DNA of 64,000 nucleotides. Origin: Gammaproteobacteria bacterium. Its GTDB lineage: Bacteria; Pseudomonadota; Gammaproteobacteria; JAJPIJ01. The stretch is taken from the NCBI GenBank assembly GCA_022071965.1, contig JAJVIQ010000009.1, positions 62,001 through 126,000 of the forward strand, in the 5' to 3' direction. Shown here piece after piece: positions 43,607 through 53,162 of the stretch. Both the position numbers and the translations under genes were made by a program. Position 1 is the stretch's first letter. Every line of letters starts with the position of its first letter. The notes beneath the pieces are model-generated. The model ran no database searches, was not told where the DNA came from, and worked only from the letters and a program-made list of their open reading frames with translations.

Positions 43607-46600
43607 GTGAAGACGGACGCCGCACGCCACAGCCCTCTGCAACCGCCGCTGCCGCGGCCGGGTGAGCGCCACACATGGCGTCGCCTGTACGGCAGCGCCC
43701 GCGCCCTGGCGATAAGCCGCGCGGCGCACCGGCACGACTCGCTGGTGCTGGTGGTCACGCGGGACCCCGCCGTGGCCGAGGCGCTGATGGAGGAGATCCG
43801 GTTCTTCCTTGGCGGCCGGCCCGACGTGCCGGTGGTGCTGTTCCCGGGCTGGGAGACGCTGCCCTACGATCAGTTCTCGCCCTACCAGGACATCGTCTCC
43901 GATCGCCTGGCGCTGCTGGCGCGGCTTCCCGGGATGCGCCGCGGAGTGATCGTCGCCTCGCTCAACACGCTGATGCACCGGATGTGTCCGGTGGCGTTCG
44001 TCTCCGGCAACAGCTTCGGCCTGCGGCCGGGCGATCGGCTCGATCGCGAGGCCTTCCGTCGTCGCCTCGAGGCCGCCGGCTATCGCGCCAGTCCGCAGGT
44101 GTCCGAGCACGGCGACTTCGCCGTGCGCGGTTCGCTCGTCGACCTCTTCCCCATGGGCAGCGAGGTGCCCTTCCGCCTCGATCTGCTCGACGAGGAGATC
44201 GACACCATCCGGACCTTCGATCCCGAATCCCAGGTCTCCACCGGGGTCGTGGCGGAGATGCGGCTGCTGCCGGCGCGTGAATTTCCACTGCATGAGCAGG
44301 CGATAGGCGCTTTCCGCCAGCGCTGGCGGCAGCGGTTCGAGGGCAAGCCGACCGGCTCGCCGGTGTACAACGACGTCAGCGAAGGCTTCTGTCCCGCCGG
44401 CATCGAGTATTACCTGCCGCTGTTCTTCGACGGCACCGCGACCTTCTTCGACTATCTGCCCTCCGCGGCCGTGGTCGTCCTCGACGAGGGCACGGCGTCG
44501 GCGGCGGAGGAGTTCCGCGAGGAGGTGGAGACGCGCTACGAACAGGGGCGCCACGACGTGCAGCGGCCGCTGCTGGTCCCCGGCGAGCTGTTCCTGCCGC
44601 CCGCGGAGTTCTACGGCGCCTGCCGGCGCTACGGGGAGATCTTCGTGCGCGGCGACGAGGAGGAGGGCGCGGCCGGGCTCATCGAGTTCGACACCGGGCT
44701 GCCCACGGGAATGCCGGTGGACAGCAGGGCCGCGGAGCCATTCGCGCTGCTCGATCGCTTTCTCGGCGGATTCGCCGGCCGCGTGCTGATCGCGGCGGAG
44801 TCCGCCGGCAGGCGCGAGACTCTGGTGGAGGTCCTGGGCGGCCACGGCCTGCGGCCGCTCGTGGTCGAGAGCTGGCCGGCATTCGAGTCGGGCGATGCGC
44901 GGCTCAGCCTGGCCGTCGCGCCGGTGACGCAGGGCCTGCTGCTGCCCGGCGACGGCATGGCGGTGGTTGCCGAGTCGCAACTGTTCGGCGAGCGCGCGGT
45001 GCAGCAGCGCCGCAGACGCGCCGCAGCGCGCGATCCCGAGGCCATCATCAGGGATCTCACGGAGCTGCGCCCGGGCGCACCTGTCGTGCACGAGCAGCAC
45101 GGCGTCGGCCGTTATCGCGGACTCATCACCCTGGCGGTGGACGGGATCAACGCCGAATACCTGCATCTGGAGTACGCGGACGCCGACAAGCTCTACGTGC
45201 CGGTGTCCTCGCTGCATTTCATCAGCCGCTACACCGGCATCGATCCGGATCTGGCGCCCCTGCACAAGCTCGGCAGCGGGCAATGGGCGAAGGCGCGCGC
45301 CAGGGCCGCGGAACGCGCGCGCGACGTCGCCGCGGAGCTGCTGGAGATCCACGCCCGCCGCGCGGCCCGGCAGGGTCACCGCTTCCAACTCGACACCGCG
45401 GCCTACAACGCCTTCGTGGAAAAGTTCCCGTTCGAGGAGACCGCTGATCAGGCAGCGGCCATCGAGGGCGTGCTGAAGGACATGCAGAGCGACCAGCCCA
45501 TGGATCGGCTGGTCTGCGGCGATGTCGGGTTCGGCAAGACCGAGGTTGCGATGCGCGCGGCCTTCGTCGCCGCGCACGACGGCTGGCAGGTGGCCGTGCT
45601 CGTGCCCACGACCCTGCTGGCGCAGCAGCACTATCAGAATTTCCGCGATCGCTTCGCCGACTGGCCGATGCGCATCGAGCAGTTGTCGCGCTTCCGCGGC
45701 AGGAAGGATCAGGAAAGCGTCGTGCGCGGGCTCGCCGACGCGACGGTGGACATCGTCATCGGCACGCACAGGCTCCTGCAGCCTGGAATCGGCTTCAAGC
45801 GGCTCGGTCTCATCATCGTCGACGAGGAGCATCGTTTCGGAGTGCAGCAGAAGGAGCAGTTCAAGAAGCTGCGCGCCGAGGTGGACATCCTGACGCTCAC
45901 GGCCACACCGATCCCCAGGACCCTGAACCTCGCGCTCAGCAACGTGCGCGAGCTGTCGATCATCGCGACGCCGCCATCCCGGCGGCTGGCGGTGAAGACC
46001 TTCGTGCGCGAGTGGGACGATGCGCTGTTGAAGGAGGCCCTGCTGCGCGAGGTGAGTCGCGGCGGCCAGGCCTATTTCCTGCACAACGACGTCGAGACCA
46101 TCGAGAAGACGGCCGGGCAGGTCGCCGAGCTCATCCCGCAGGGGCGCGTGGCGGTCGCGCACGGGCAGATGCGCGAGCGCGACCTGGAGCGCGTGATGCT
46201 CGATTTCTATCACCGCCGCTTCAACGTCCTGGTCTGCACGACCATCATCGAGACCGGCATCGACGTGCCGACGGCCAACACCATCATCATCAACCGCGCC
46301 GACCGCTTCGGACTGGCACAGCTCTACCAGCTCCGCGGCCGCGTCGGACGCTCGCATCATCGCGCCTATGCCTACCTGCTGGTGCCCACGCGCGTCGATC
46401 CGCAGACCGGCCTGAAGACGACCCTGCGCGGTGATGCGCAGAAGCGGCTGGAGGCCATCGAGGCGCTGGAGGAGCTGGGCATGGGCTTCACGCTGGCGAC
46501 GCACGACCTGGAGATCCGCGGCGCCGGCGAGATCCTGGGCGAGGAGCAGAGCGGCCACATCCAGGAGGTCGGCTTCGCCATGTACACGGAGCTCCTGGAG

Positions 46601-47143
46601 CGGGCGGTCAGGAGCCTCAAGTCCGGCAGGCAGCCGCGGCTCGACGCCGCCGCCACGGTGCCGGCGGAGATCAACCTGCACCTGCCGGCGCTGTTCCCGG
46701 AGGATTACATACCGGACGTGCACACCCGGCTCATCCTCTACAAGCGGATCAGCGGCGCCGCCGACGAGGAGGCGCTGACGGTCCTGCGCGAGGAGACCAT
46801 CGATCGCTTCGGGCCGCTGCCCGCGCCGGCGCAGAACCTGTTCGTGCTGACCCGCGCCAAGCTGCTCGCCGATGCGGTCGGGTTGCGCAAGGTGGACCTC
46901 AGCGCGAGGGGCGGGCGGCTGCAGTTCGATCCGCAGCCCAGGATCGATCCGATGACGGTGATCCGCCTCGTCCAGCAGCAGCCGAAGCTCTACAGGCTGG
47001 AAGGCGGCGAGAAGCTGCGCGTGCTCAAACCGCTGCCCGACCCGCAGGCGCGGATCGAGGAGCTGCTCGATCTGCTGTCGCTGTTCGGCGGCACACAGCG
47101 CCCGCCGCCCGCCCGCGCCGACCGCGGCGTGGAGACCGGATGA
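43607..47143 (+). CDS. mfd: Transcription-repair coupling factor Mfd
   Basis: A protein of 1178 residues from the GTG at 43607 (the frame is open further left, over pyrF, without family features). Mfd removes RNA polymerase stalled at DNA lesions and recruits UvrA. The N-terminal UvrB-like region has FPGWETLPYDQFSPYQDIVSDRLALL; the RNA polymerase-interaction domain has PVVHEQHGVGRYRGL. The RecG-like motor shows Walker A CGDVGFGKTEVAMRAAF, DEEH box IIVDEEHRFGV and motif VI QLRGRVGRS. A C-terminal UvrA-like inhibitory domain follows. The stop overlaps the csiV ATG by 4 bases. Confidence 0.97.
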   Translation: MKTDAARHSPLQPPLPRPGERHTWRRLYGSARALAISRAAHRHDSLVLVVTRDPAVAEALMEEIRFFLGGRPDVPVVLFPGWETLPYDQFSPYQDIVSDRLALLARLPGMRRGVIVASLNTLMHRMCPVAFVSGNSFGLRPGDRLDREAFRRRLEAAGYRASPQVSEHGDFAVRGSLVDLFPMGSEVPFRLDLLDEEIDTIRTFDPESQVSTGVVAEMRLLPAREFPLHEQAIGAFRQRWRQRFEGKPTGSPVYNDVSEGFCPAGIEYYLPLFFDGTATFFDYLPSAAVVVLDEGTASAAEEFREEVETRYEQGRHDVQRPLLVPGELFLPPAEFYGACRRYGEIFVRGDEEEGAAGLIEFDTGLPTGMPVDSRAAEPFALLDRFLGGFAGRVLIAAESAGRRETLVEVLGGHGLRPLVVESWPAFESGDARLSLAVAPVTQGLLLPGDGMAVVAESQLFGERAVQQRRRRAAARDPEAIIRDLTELRPGAPVVHEQHGVGRYRGLITLAVDGINAEYLHLEYADADKLYVPVSSLHFISRYTGIDPDLAPLHKLGSGQWAKARARAAERARDVAAELLEIHARRAARQGHRFQLDTAAYNAFVEKFPFEETADQAAAIEGVLKDMQSDQPMDRLVCGDVGFGKTEVAMRAAFVAAHDGWQVAVLVPTTLLAQQHYQNFRDRFADWPMRIEQLSRFRGRKDQESVVRGLADATVDIVIGTHRLLQPGIGFKRLGLIIVDEEHRFGVQQKEQFKKLRAEVDILTLTATPIPRTLNLALSNVRELSIIATPPSRRLAVKTFVREWDDALLKEALLREVSRGGQAYFLHNDVETIEKTAGQVAELIPQGRVAVAHGQMRERDLERVMLDFYHRRFNVLVCTTIIETGIDVPTANTIIINRADRFGLAQLYQLRGRVGRSHHRAYAYLLVPTRVDPQTGLKTTLRGDAQKRLEAIEALEELGMGFTLATHDLEIRGAGEILGEEQSGHIQEVGFAMYTELLERAVRSLKSGRQPRLDAAATVPAEINLHLPALFPEDYIPDVHTRLILYKRISGAADEEALTVLREETIDRFGPLPAPAQNLFVLTRAKLLADAVGLRKVDLSARGGRLQFDPQPRIDPMTVIRLVQQQPKLYRLEGGEKLRVLKPLPDPQARIEELLDLLSLFGGTQRPPPARADRGVETG

Positions 47144-47715
47144 ATCCTCCCCCCCGCTCCGCCGCATCCCGCCTGCGCAAGGCGGTCGTCGCGACCGCCG
47201 CGTTGTCGGCGGCAGCGATTGCGCCGGTCCCGGCACGGGCCGAACCTGTCTACCAGGTCGAGATGATCGTGTTCCACCATCTGCGGGCCGCCGTTCCGCC
47301 CCACGATCCGACCATGCCGCCGATGCCGCGCGATCCGTCGATCGCGCCCGGCGCGATCGACCCGGGGCCGCTGCCCCGGGAAGCGATGCTGCTGAACGAT
47401 TCCGTGCGCCGGCTCGACGCGTCCGGAAAGTACCGCACGGTGCTGCATATCGGCTGGCGGCAGAACGCCGCGCAATCCCAGCCGTTGCGGATTGGCGATC
47501 CCGTGGGCGTCGAGGAGTCGGGCGTGCGCGGCCATGCGGCGCTGCAGGTCGGTCAGCAGCTCGCCTTCAGCGCCGACCTCTCATGCCGCCGCGATGGCTC
47601 GGTTGCGGTGATCCGCGCGCGACGCTCGGTCAGGATCGGCGAGTTGCACTATGTCGACAACCCGCTGTGCGGACTGCTGGTCCAGGTGACGCGCGTGCGG
47701 GAATCGGGGGACTGA
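47140..47715 (+). CDS. CsiV-family (cell shape integrity) periplasmic protein
   Basis: A 191-residue exported protein. A signal peptide (RKAVVATAALSAAAIAPVPARA) precedes the CsiV domain start VYQVEMIVFHHLR. Other family blocks are DASGKYRTVLHIGWRQ near residue 90 and IGELHYVDNPLCGLLVQVTRV at the end. CsiV is a peptidoglycan-interacting protein described in Vibrio cholerae. The start overlaps the mfd stop; csiV after mfd is a conserved pair in gammaproteobacteria. The shortish proline-rich middle is variable in the family. It converges on the MTI phosphorylase gene with a 21-bp gap. Confidence 0.85.
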   Translation: MNPPPRSAASRLRKAVVATAALSAAAIAPVPARAEPVYQVEMIVFHHLRAAVPPHDPTMPPMPRDPSIAPGAIDPGPLPREAMLLNDSVRRLDASGKYRTVLHIGWRQNAAQSQPLRIGDPVGVEESGVRGHAALQVGQQLAFSADLSCRRDGSVAVIRARRSVRIGELHYVDNPLCGLLVQVTRVRESGD

Positions 47716-47736
47716 CGCGGCGGCCGCGGGCAGCGA

Positions 47737-48483
47737 TCAGGGCATCGCGTGCAGCGACGGCAGCGCCCGCACCAGGACTCGCATCACGTCGGCCGTTCCA
47801 CCTGCCAGCGCCGCGGTGATCGCCTCCATGGTGATGGGACCGGCGCCGCGGCCGGCGGCCCAGTTCGCCACGACCGCGCAGCAGGCATAGGGGATGGCGA
47901 GTTCGCGCGCCAGCGCCGCCTCGGGCATGCCGGTCATGCCGACGATGTCGCAGCCGTCGCGTTCCATGCGCGTTATCTCCGCCGCGGTCTCCAGCCGCGG
48001 CCCCTGCGTGGCCCCGTAGACCCCGTCGCAGGCGGCGTCGATGCCTGTCGCGATCGCCGCATCGATGAGCATCCCGCGGGTTCCCTCGCAGTACGGATCG
48101 GTGAAGTCGACGTGCACCACGGGACGCTCGCCGCCGTCGGCATAGGTGTGGTCCCGGCCCCACGTGTAATCGACGAGCTGCGAAGGAAAGACGAGTCGGC
48201 CCGGGCGCATGCCGGTGGTGATGCCGCCGACGGCGGCGACGGCGACGATGCGGCGGACTCCCGCCTGTTTCAGCGCGAACAGATTGGCGCGGTAGTTGAT
48301 TCGATGCGGCGGGAGCGCATGGCCGCGACCGTGGCGGGCGAGGAACGCCAGCGGCACGCCGGCCAGCTCGCCGGCGCGGATCGGTGCCGAGGGCGGACCG
48401 TACGGGGTGGCAATCTGCAGCTCGCGCCGTGCCTGCAGGCCCTCGATCTCCTCCAGGCCGGTGCCCGCGATGATGCCGATCAA
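47737..48483 (-). CDS. S-methyl-5'-thioinosine phosphorylase (MTAP/PNP family)
   Basis: A 248-residue trimeric-type purine nucleoside phosphorylase. Phosphate and sugar motifs are MIGIIAGTGLEEIEG, FLARHGRGHALPPHRINYRANL and GATQGPRLETAAEI, with MTGMPEAALARELAIPY. The purine-site segment reads VVANWAAGRG: Asn stands where MTA phosphorylases have Asp and where 6-oxopurine-specific PNPs have Asn. This fits phosphorolysis of methylthioinosine to hypoxanthine and methylthioribose-1-phosphate, as in Pseudomonas aeruginosa MTIP. It overlaps the upstream hypoxanthine phosphoribosyltransferase gene by 4 bases, matching product to user. Confidence 0.86.
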   Translation of the reverse strand: MIGIIAGTGLEEIEGLQARRELQIATPYGPPSAPIRAGELAGVPLAFLARHGRGHALPPHRINYRANLFALKQAGVRRIVAVAAVGGITTGMRPGRLVFPSQLVDYTWGRDHTYADGGERPVVHVDFTDPYCEGTRGMLIDAAIATGIDAACDGVYGATQGPRLETAAEITRMERDGCDIVGMTGMPEAALARELAIPYACCAVVANWAAGRGAGPITMEAITAALAGGTADVMRVLVRALPSLHAMP

Positions 48484-49043
48484 GCCGGCATCCTCGCGGC
48501 GTAGATGCCCTCACCGTTGCGCAGATAGCTGTGATAATCCATGCCCCAGCCGAAGAGATACCTGTCGTCGGTCTCCAGGGCGGCGAAATCCGCCGCCTGC
48601 AGACCCTTGCGCAGCGCCAGGCGTTTGGAGATCAGGACGGCCGTCAATACCTCCCGCGCGCCGGCGTCGCGGCATTCCTCGACGCCGGCCGCCAGCGTGA
48701 TGCCGTGATCGAGCACGTCGTCGACGATCAGCACCGTGCGGTTCTTCAGGCTCAGACCGGGCTTGCGCAGCCAGTCGAGATGGCCGCCACGGGTGCCGCC
48801 CTGGTAGCGTGTGGCGTGCAGGTAGTCGACCTGCAGCGGGAACTGCAGCCGCGGCAGCAGCGCACCGAGCGGAACCATGCCCCCGATCATCATCGCCAGC
48901 AGCACGGGATCCCGATCGCCAAGTCGCGCGGTGACCCCCTCGGCCATGCGGTCCAGGGCGTACTCGATCTCCTGGCGTCCGTAGACGAGCTCCGCGTCGC
49001 GGCGCACGCGCATCAGCTCCTCGTTGTCCGGCCTCTCATCCAC
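48480..49043 (-). CDS. hpt: Hypoxanthine-guanine phosphoribosyltransferase
   Basis: A 187-residue type I phosphoribosyltransferase with the PRPP-binding motif TVLIVDDVLDHGITLAAG near residues 103-120 and the flexible-loop region YLHATRYQGGTRGG. The hood shows FGWGMDYHSYLRN. It salvages hypoxanthine (and guanine) to IMP/GMP. Its stop overlaps the MTI-phosphorylase ATG (4 bases), so the enzyme producing hypoxanthine and the one consuming it are coupled. The DUF815 ATPase gene lies immediately upstream, with two bases between. Confidence 0.9.
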   Translation of the reverse strand: MDERPDNEELMRVRRDAELVYGRQEIEYALDRMAEGVTARLGDRDPVLLAMMIGGMVPLGALLPRLQFPLQVDYLHATRYQGGTRGGHLDWLRKPGLSLKNRTVLIVDDVLDHGITLAAGVEECRDAGAREVLTAVLISKRLALRKGLQAADFAALETDDRYLFGWGMDYHSYLRNGEGIYAARMPA

Positions 49044-49045
49044 GA

Positions 49046-49933
49046 TCAGCTCTCGGGGTCCCCGTCATGCGACAGTGACGTCCGGCCCGCCCAGTCCTTC
49101 GCGAACTGCCAGGCGGAACGCCCGCTGCGCGACCCGTGCAGCATCGCCCACTGCAGCGCCGCGCCGCGGGCGCCGTGGCGGCCGGCCTCTCCGACGCCGA
49201 GCCGTTCGAGCCAGTGCGCGACGATGCGCAGATACTCGTCCTGGCTGAAAGGGTGGAATGCCAGCCAGACGCCGAAGCGCTCGGACAGCGAGATCCTCTC
49301 CTCGACCGCCTCGGACTGGTGCAGCTCGCCTTCGACGAACTGCGCGTCGAGATTGTCGGCGGCGCGTTCCGGCAGCAGGTGGCGGCGGTTGGAGGTCGCA
49401 TAGACGAGGACGTTCTCGGGCGGGACGTGCACCGAGCCGTCGAGCAGTACCTTCAGTGCCTTGTAGCGGGAGTCGCGGGCCTCGAATGACAGATCGTCGC
49501 AATAGAGGATGAATCGCTCCGGCCGGCCCTCGATGCAATCGAGGATCACGGGGATGTCGGTCAGGTGTTCGCGCTCCACCTCGATGAGGCGCAGTCCCCG
49601 ATCGCAATAGGTGCTGAGCAGCGCCTTGATGAGGGAGGACTTGCCGGTGCCGCGCGGACCCCACAGCAGGACGTTGTTGGCCGGCAGGCCGGCGAGGAAC
49701 TGGCGGGTGTTCAGGTCGATCTGGCGTCGCTGCTCGTCGATGCACAGCAGGTCATCGAGCCGCGTCGTTCCCGGTGCACGGACCGGGTACAGGTGCCCGC
49801 GATATGCCTGCCTGCGCCAGAGGTAGGCCGGGGCGCTCCAGTCGGTATCGATCTCCGGCGCGTCCGGGAGCAGCGCATCGATGCGCGCGATGAGGTGCAG
49901 CAGTCGCTGCGTCAGCTCGTCGGGAAGCGTCAT
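49046..49933 (-). CDS. DUF815 AAA+ ATPase
   Basis: A 295-residue ATPase with Walker A WGPRGTGKSSLIKALL near residue 93 and a Walker B-like FILYCDDLSFE near 145. Sensor-type VLVYATSNRRHLLPE and the ARHGARGAALQWAMLHGSRSGRSAWQFAKDW end are DUF815 hallmarks. DUF815 proteins are uncharacterised AAA+ ATPases widespread in gammaproteobacteria. It starts the leftward DUF815-hpt-MTIP operon; TAGAAT (read leftward) at 49974-49969 is a possible -10 element upstream. Confidence 0.88.
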   Translation of the reverse strand: MTLPDELTQRLLHLIARIDALLPDAPEIDTDWSAPAYLWRRQAYRGHLYPVRAPGTTRLDDLLCIDEQRRQIDLNTRQFLAGLPANNVLLWGPRGTGKSSLIKALLSTYCDRGLRLIEVEREHLTDIPVILDCIEGRPERFILYCDDLSFEARDSRYKALKVLLDGSVHVPPENVLVYATSNRRHLLPERAADNLDAQFVEGELHQSEAVEERISLSERFGVWLAFHPFSQDEYLRIVAHWLERLGVGEAGRHGARGAALQWAMLHGSRSGRSAWQFAKDWAGRTSLSHDGDPES

Positions 49934-50011
49934 GTGACCGGGTTCTGGAACGGAGATGGCCGCGCCCCATTCTAACCCGACGCCGCCGAGCGCGTGGGAG
50001 TCTTTCCGCGC

Positions 50012-52849
50012 TCAGCCTGCCGCGCAGAGGTCGGTGAGGGCGCGGTTCAGCCGTTCCTCGATCAGGCACTTCTGCTCGAGCAGCCGCACCGTCTGAACGC
50101 TTTCTCCGGGCAGCTGCGCGCCGGAGAGGTCGATGTCGGTGATGTAGATGGGATACGCCGACCCGGGCGTCCGGACCGAAATTACGTGCCTGGCGACCAC
50201 GCGGAACAGATCGGCGCCATGCGCCAGCGAGGAGAATTCCCGGCCGTCGCAGGTCACCGTGTACCGATGCGAGGAGTCCTCGCCGGCCTCCACCAGTACC
50301 TTGATCTGCAGGTACTGCCGACCGAGATCGGGGTTGTAGCTGACCGGCTCGATCGCGAACTCGCGCTTCGCGCCGCCCGCGAGGTGGCGAAACTCGAAAC
50401 CTGTCCTTCGAGACTCGCCGTTCAGACTCGATCCGCGCGTCATGCGTTGCGAGGTGCTGCGGAAGAAGCGCGCGAGATGATCGAGCAGCACGTGCTGGTT
50501 GTGGAACGTCAGGGTCTGCGTGAACAGGCTGCCCCGTTCGTCGATCACGAACAGCTCGGCCTCCTTGTCCAGCACCCGATAGAAGGTCTGAATGGCATCC
50601 GCGCGATTCTGCTCGTACAGGCGGGGAAGCGGCCCGTTGCGCAGTGCGTAGCGATCGAAGCGCGTGTGCGCGTAACGCGGCACCGGCCGTCCCAGGAAGG
50701 CGACGAGGCCGGCGTGGTCGCCGATCCGCTCGAAGCGTATGCCGCCGTCGTCGCGCACGATCGCGTAGTAGTTGTCGGCGGCCTCGAGTATGTAGCGCCA
50801 GTGCCCGGCGGTTTCCTGCACGCTCCTGGAAATGTCGTCGAACAGGGCGTGGAACCGCTGACTGATGTTGGAGCCGTGGCCCGGGGAGAAGCAGTGCGTG
50901 GTGAAGGTCTCCGGGACGGTCGCGGATCCCGCGTTGGCGCGCAGACGCAGGTACTCGCACAGGCATTGCAGCAGGCCGTCCAGTCCCCGGTAGTGAAAGC
51001 TGAAAACCTCCTCCCAGCTCGTCATCAGGACGAGGTCGAAGCACTCGGTGAGATTGTGGTGCATGCCGCCGAAGCTCAACGGGTCGGTGCGGCTGCTGGC
51101 GATCATGTCGGCGCTGCGCGCGAGGCCGGCGCGGTGCTCGAGACCGACGTTCACGAACAGCGCCGCCCGCAGCAACTGCGGTGCCCGCGTCAGATCGGTG
51201 CAATCCGAGCTGCCGAGCAGGCCGCCGGGGAAGGTGCCCTCCAGGGCGCCGAGGATCGACCGGAGTTCGCGGGCCGCGTAGGGCTGAGCGCCGGCATAGG
51301 CGGTGATCTGGGTATCCGCGGCGATGATGCGGTTGAAGTGGCACCAGGCCAGCACGTCGACGATGCTGGTGGATCGACGGACCGCCGCATGCTGGCCGAT
51401 GTCCTCGGGCGCGACGGCGTCGGTGAACAGCAGCCAGTTGGACTCCGTGGCGGCCTCGCCGAGCAGATGGATGGACAGGCGCTGCTCGGCGATATCCGGT
51501 GCGATGCCCCGATTCACGATCTCGATCTTGCCGGCCTTGCGTTCGAACGCGGAATAGAGCTTGCGCCCGAGCACGTGCAGATCGCGCTGGCTGATGCGCG
51601 CGGAGTCGGCCTGCTCGCGGCCGAACTGGGACAGCAGGCGGTAGCTTTGCGTCAGCGTGGCGATGAGATCGCGGCGCTGGTCGAGCACCACCGGCACCTT
51701 CCACTGATCGCGCGAGTCCAGCAGCGCGAGGTGGGCAGTGTCCCAGCCCCACGAGGAGACCAGCTCGCGCAGCACCTCGCGCCGCCAGTTGTCCTCGCCG
51801 CGGGCCGGCCGCGCCGTCAACCGCTCCTCGACCTTGAAATAGAAGCATCGCCTGAACAGGTGCAGCCGCTCCGTGTCGCCGCGCCGGGTGAGGTAGTCCT
51901 CGACCTTGCGGTACATCAGCAGATACGGGTCGATGGCGTTCAGATTGGTCTCCCCGTCGTAGACCAGGCGCTTGTAGTGCAGGGCCAGCAGGTCGATGTC
52001 CGGGTATTCCTGCGCGTACGCCTCGATGAGGATGAGCTTGAGCACCGACTTGTACGGTGAGTTGATCGACTTGTAGATGTGCCACACGGCAGCGCCGAAG
52101 AACTCCTCCGCCGGCACGCGCTCCAGGCCGCCGAAATCGATGTAGTCGTGCTGACCGATGAATCGTCCCTCCACCAGTGTCCTTGCCGTCGCGGTGTACT
52201 CGCGCTCCTGTTCCGGCGGCACCCGCCACCACAGGGGGTACAGGCCGGCCAGCACCACGGCGGAGCGGTAGAATTCGTCGAGCAGCAGATAGTGCTGCGA
52301 GCTGCCGCTGCTCTCCGCGGACAGCGAGGAGAGCTCCCCGCGCCGGAAGCCTTGCGGGTCGAAGACGAAGAAATGGACGTCGAGGTTGAGCTCCTTGGCG
52401 GTCTCTTCGATGCGGGCGGCCTTCAGCCGCAGGTCCGCAACCGCGGATTCCTCGAGCCCGGGGGTGTGGCAGAGCCAGATGTCGAAGTCGCTGCCCGGCG
52501 TGTAGGCGATGGTCCCGCAGGACCCCATCATGTACAGGCCCATGATGTCCAGTCGCGGGAGGATCCGGCGCTCGTGGTTGTAGGAGCGGGTGACGCGCTG
52601 GGCGGCCGTGAGCGTCTCCTGGGTCGGGGTGTAGTCGCGTACGCCGCAGGGCGTGGTCTGGTTGACGTATCCCGGCAGGAGCGGGTGGTTGCTGTGGAAC
52701 AGCAGCGGCAGCAGCTCCAGGAAGTCGCGCTGGCGCGGCGTGAGCGCATCGCGGATCCGCCGCAGCCGCTCGCGGTTGATGGCGACGAAGCGCTCCTCGC
52801 TGGAGCGCGGACGCGGCGGGTGGCTGTGGGCGTTTTGCCTGCGTTGCAT
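50012..52849 (-). CDS. cyaA: Class I adenylate cyclase
   Basis: About 945 residues from the ATG at 52849; an ATG at 52897 would add 16 residues and neither has a clear ribosome site. Residues about 40-500 are the enterobacterial-type catalytic domain, with NHPLLPGYVNQTTPCGV, the nucleotidyltransferase motif MGSCGTIAYTPGSDFDIWLCH, and the block FPGGLLGSSDCTDL. The C-terminal half is the regulatory region that senses phosphotransferase state in enterics. It makes cyclic AMP from ATP. No CRP gene is in the window. It is divergent from glyA across a 313-bp gap. Confidence 0.95.
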   Translation of the reverse strand: MQRRQNAHSHPPRPRSSEERFVAINRERLRRIRDALTPRQRDFLELLPLLFHSNHPLLPGYVNQTTPCGVRDYTPTQETLTAAQRVTRSYNHERRILPRLDIMGLYMMGSCGTIAYTPGSDFDIWLCHTPGLEESAVADLRLKAARIEETAKELNLDVHFFVFDPQGFRRGELSSLSAESSGSSQHYLLLDEFYRSAVVLAGLYPLWWRVPPEQEREYTATARTLVEGRFIGQHDYIDFGGLERVPAEEFFGAAVWHIYKSINSPYKSVLKLILIEAYAQEYPDIDLLALHYKRLVYDGETNLNAIDPYLLMYRKVEDYLTRRGDTERLHLFRRCFYFKVEERLTARPARGEDNWRREVLRELVSSWGWDTAHLALLDSRDQWKVPVVLDQRRDLIATLTQSYRLLSQFGREQADSARISQRDLHVLGRKLYSAFERKAGKIEIVNRGIAPDIAEQRLSIHLLGEAATESNWLLFTDAVAPEDIGQHAAVRRSTSIVDVLAWCHFNRIIAADTQITAYAGAQPYAARELRSILGALEGTFPGGLLGSSDCTDLTRAPQLLRAALFVNVGLEHRAGLARSADMIASSRTDPLSFGGMHHNLTECFDLVLMTSWEEVFSFHYRGLDGLLQCLCEYLRLRANAGSATVPETFTTHCFSPGHGSNISQRFHALFDDISRSVQETAGHWRYILEAADNYYAIVRDDGGIRFERIGDHAGLVAFLGRPVPRYAHTRFDRYALRNGPLPRLYEQNRADAIQTFYRVLDKEAELFVIDERGSLFTQTLTFHNQHVLLDHLARFFRSTSQRMTRGSSLNGESRRTGFEFRHLAGGAKREFAIEPVSYNPDLGRQYLQIKVLVEAGEDSSHRYTVTCDGREFSSLAHGADLFRVVARHVISVRTPGSAYPIYITDIDLSGAQLPGESVQTVRLLEQKCLIEERLNRALTDLCAAG

Positions 52850-53162
52850 GGCAGCTGAGGTTAGCGGCCGCAGGGGTCGTTCCTTGACCCCGGGCACGCG
52901 GCGGAAAGGGCTTTGATCCCGGTCACTTGCGCGGCGGCCACGGAGGCGGACAATGAGCCTGTCCGGCCGTGCAGTCCAGGGGGAGATTTGCTAATCTACG
53001 CCGGCTTCGAAGGGGGCGTCCGGCCGGTTGCCCGGCAACGGCGGTCGCCACCATTGCGACCCGGAGGGGACGTTGAACCGAGCATCGCTGCGCCCGGGTG
53101 CCAACCACGAAAAATGCCGCCGCGGAGCCTCCGGGTCTCGCCTGGCGCGAGGAAGAAACACA
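52850..53162. promoter_or_regulatory. Divergent cyaA-glyA intergenic region
   Basis: This 313-bp gap holds no gene. GGGGTC-GTTCCTT-GACCCC (52873-52891) is an inverted repeat close to the cyaA start. TGCTAATCT at 52989-52997 is an extended -10-like element pointing to glyA, which would give a leader of about 155 nucleotides. The leader is GC-rich with several CCGG/CCCGG inverted pairs. I found no match to the SAH or glycine riboswitch core by eye. A good site, GAGGAAG, stands before the glyA ATG. Confidence 0.4.

Noticed and set aside
52898-53162. A glycine or SAH riboswitch ahead of glyA
   Set aside because: The leader is GC-rich and has hairpins, but I could not match the conserved cores of either class.
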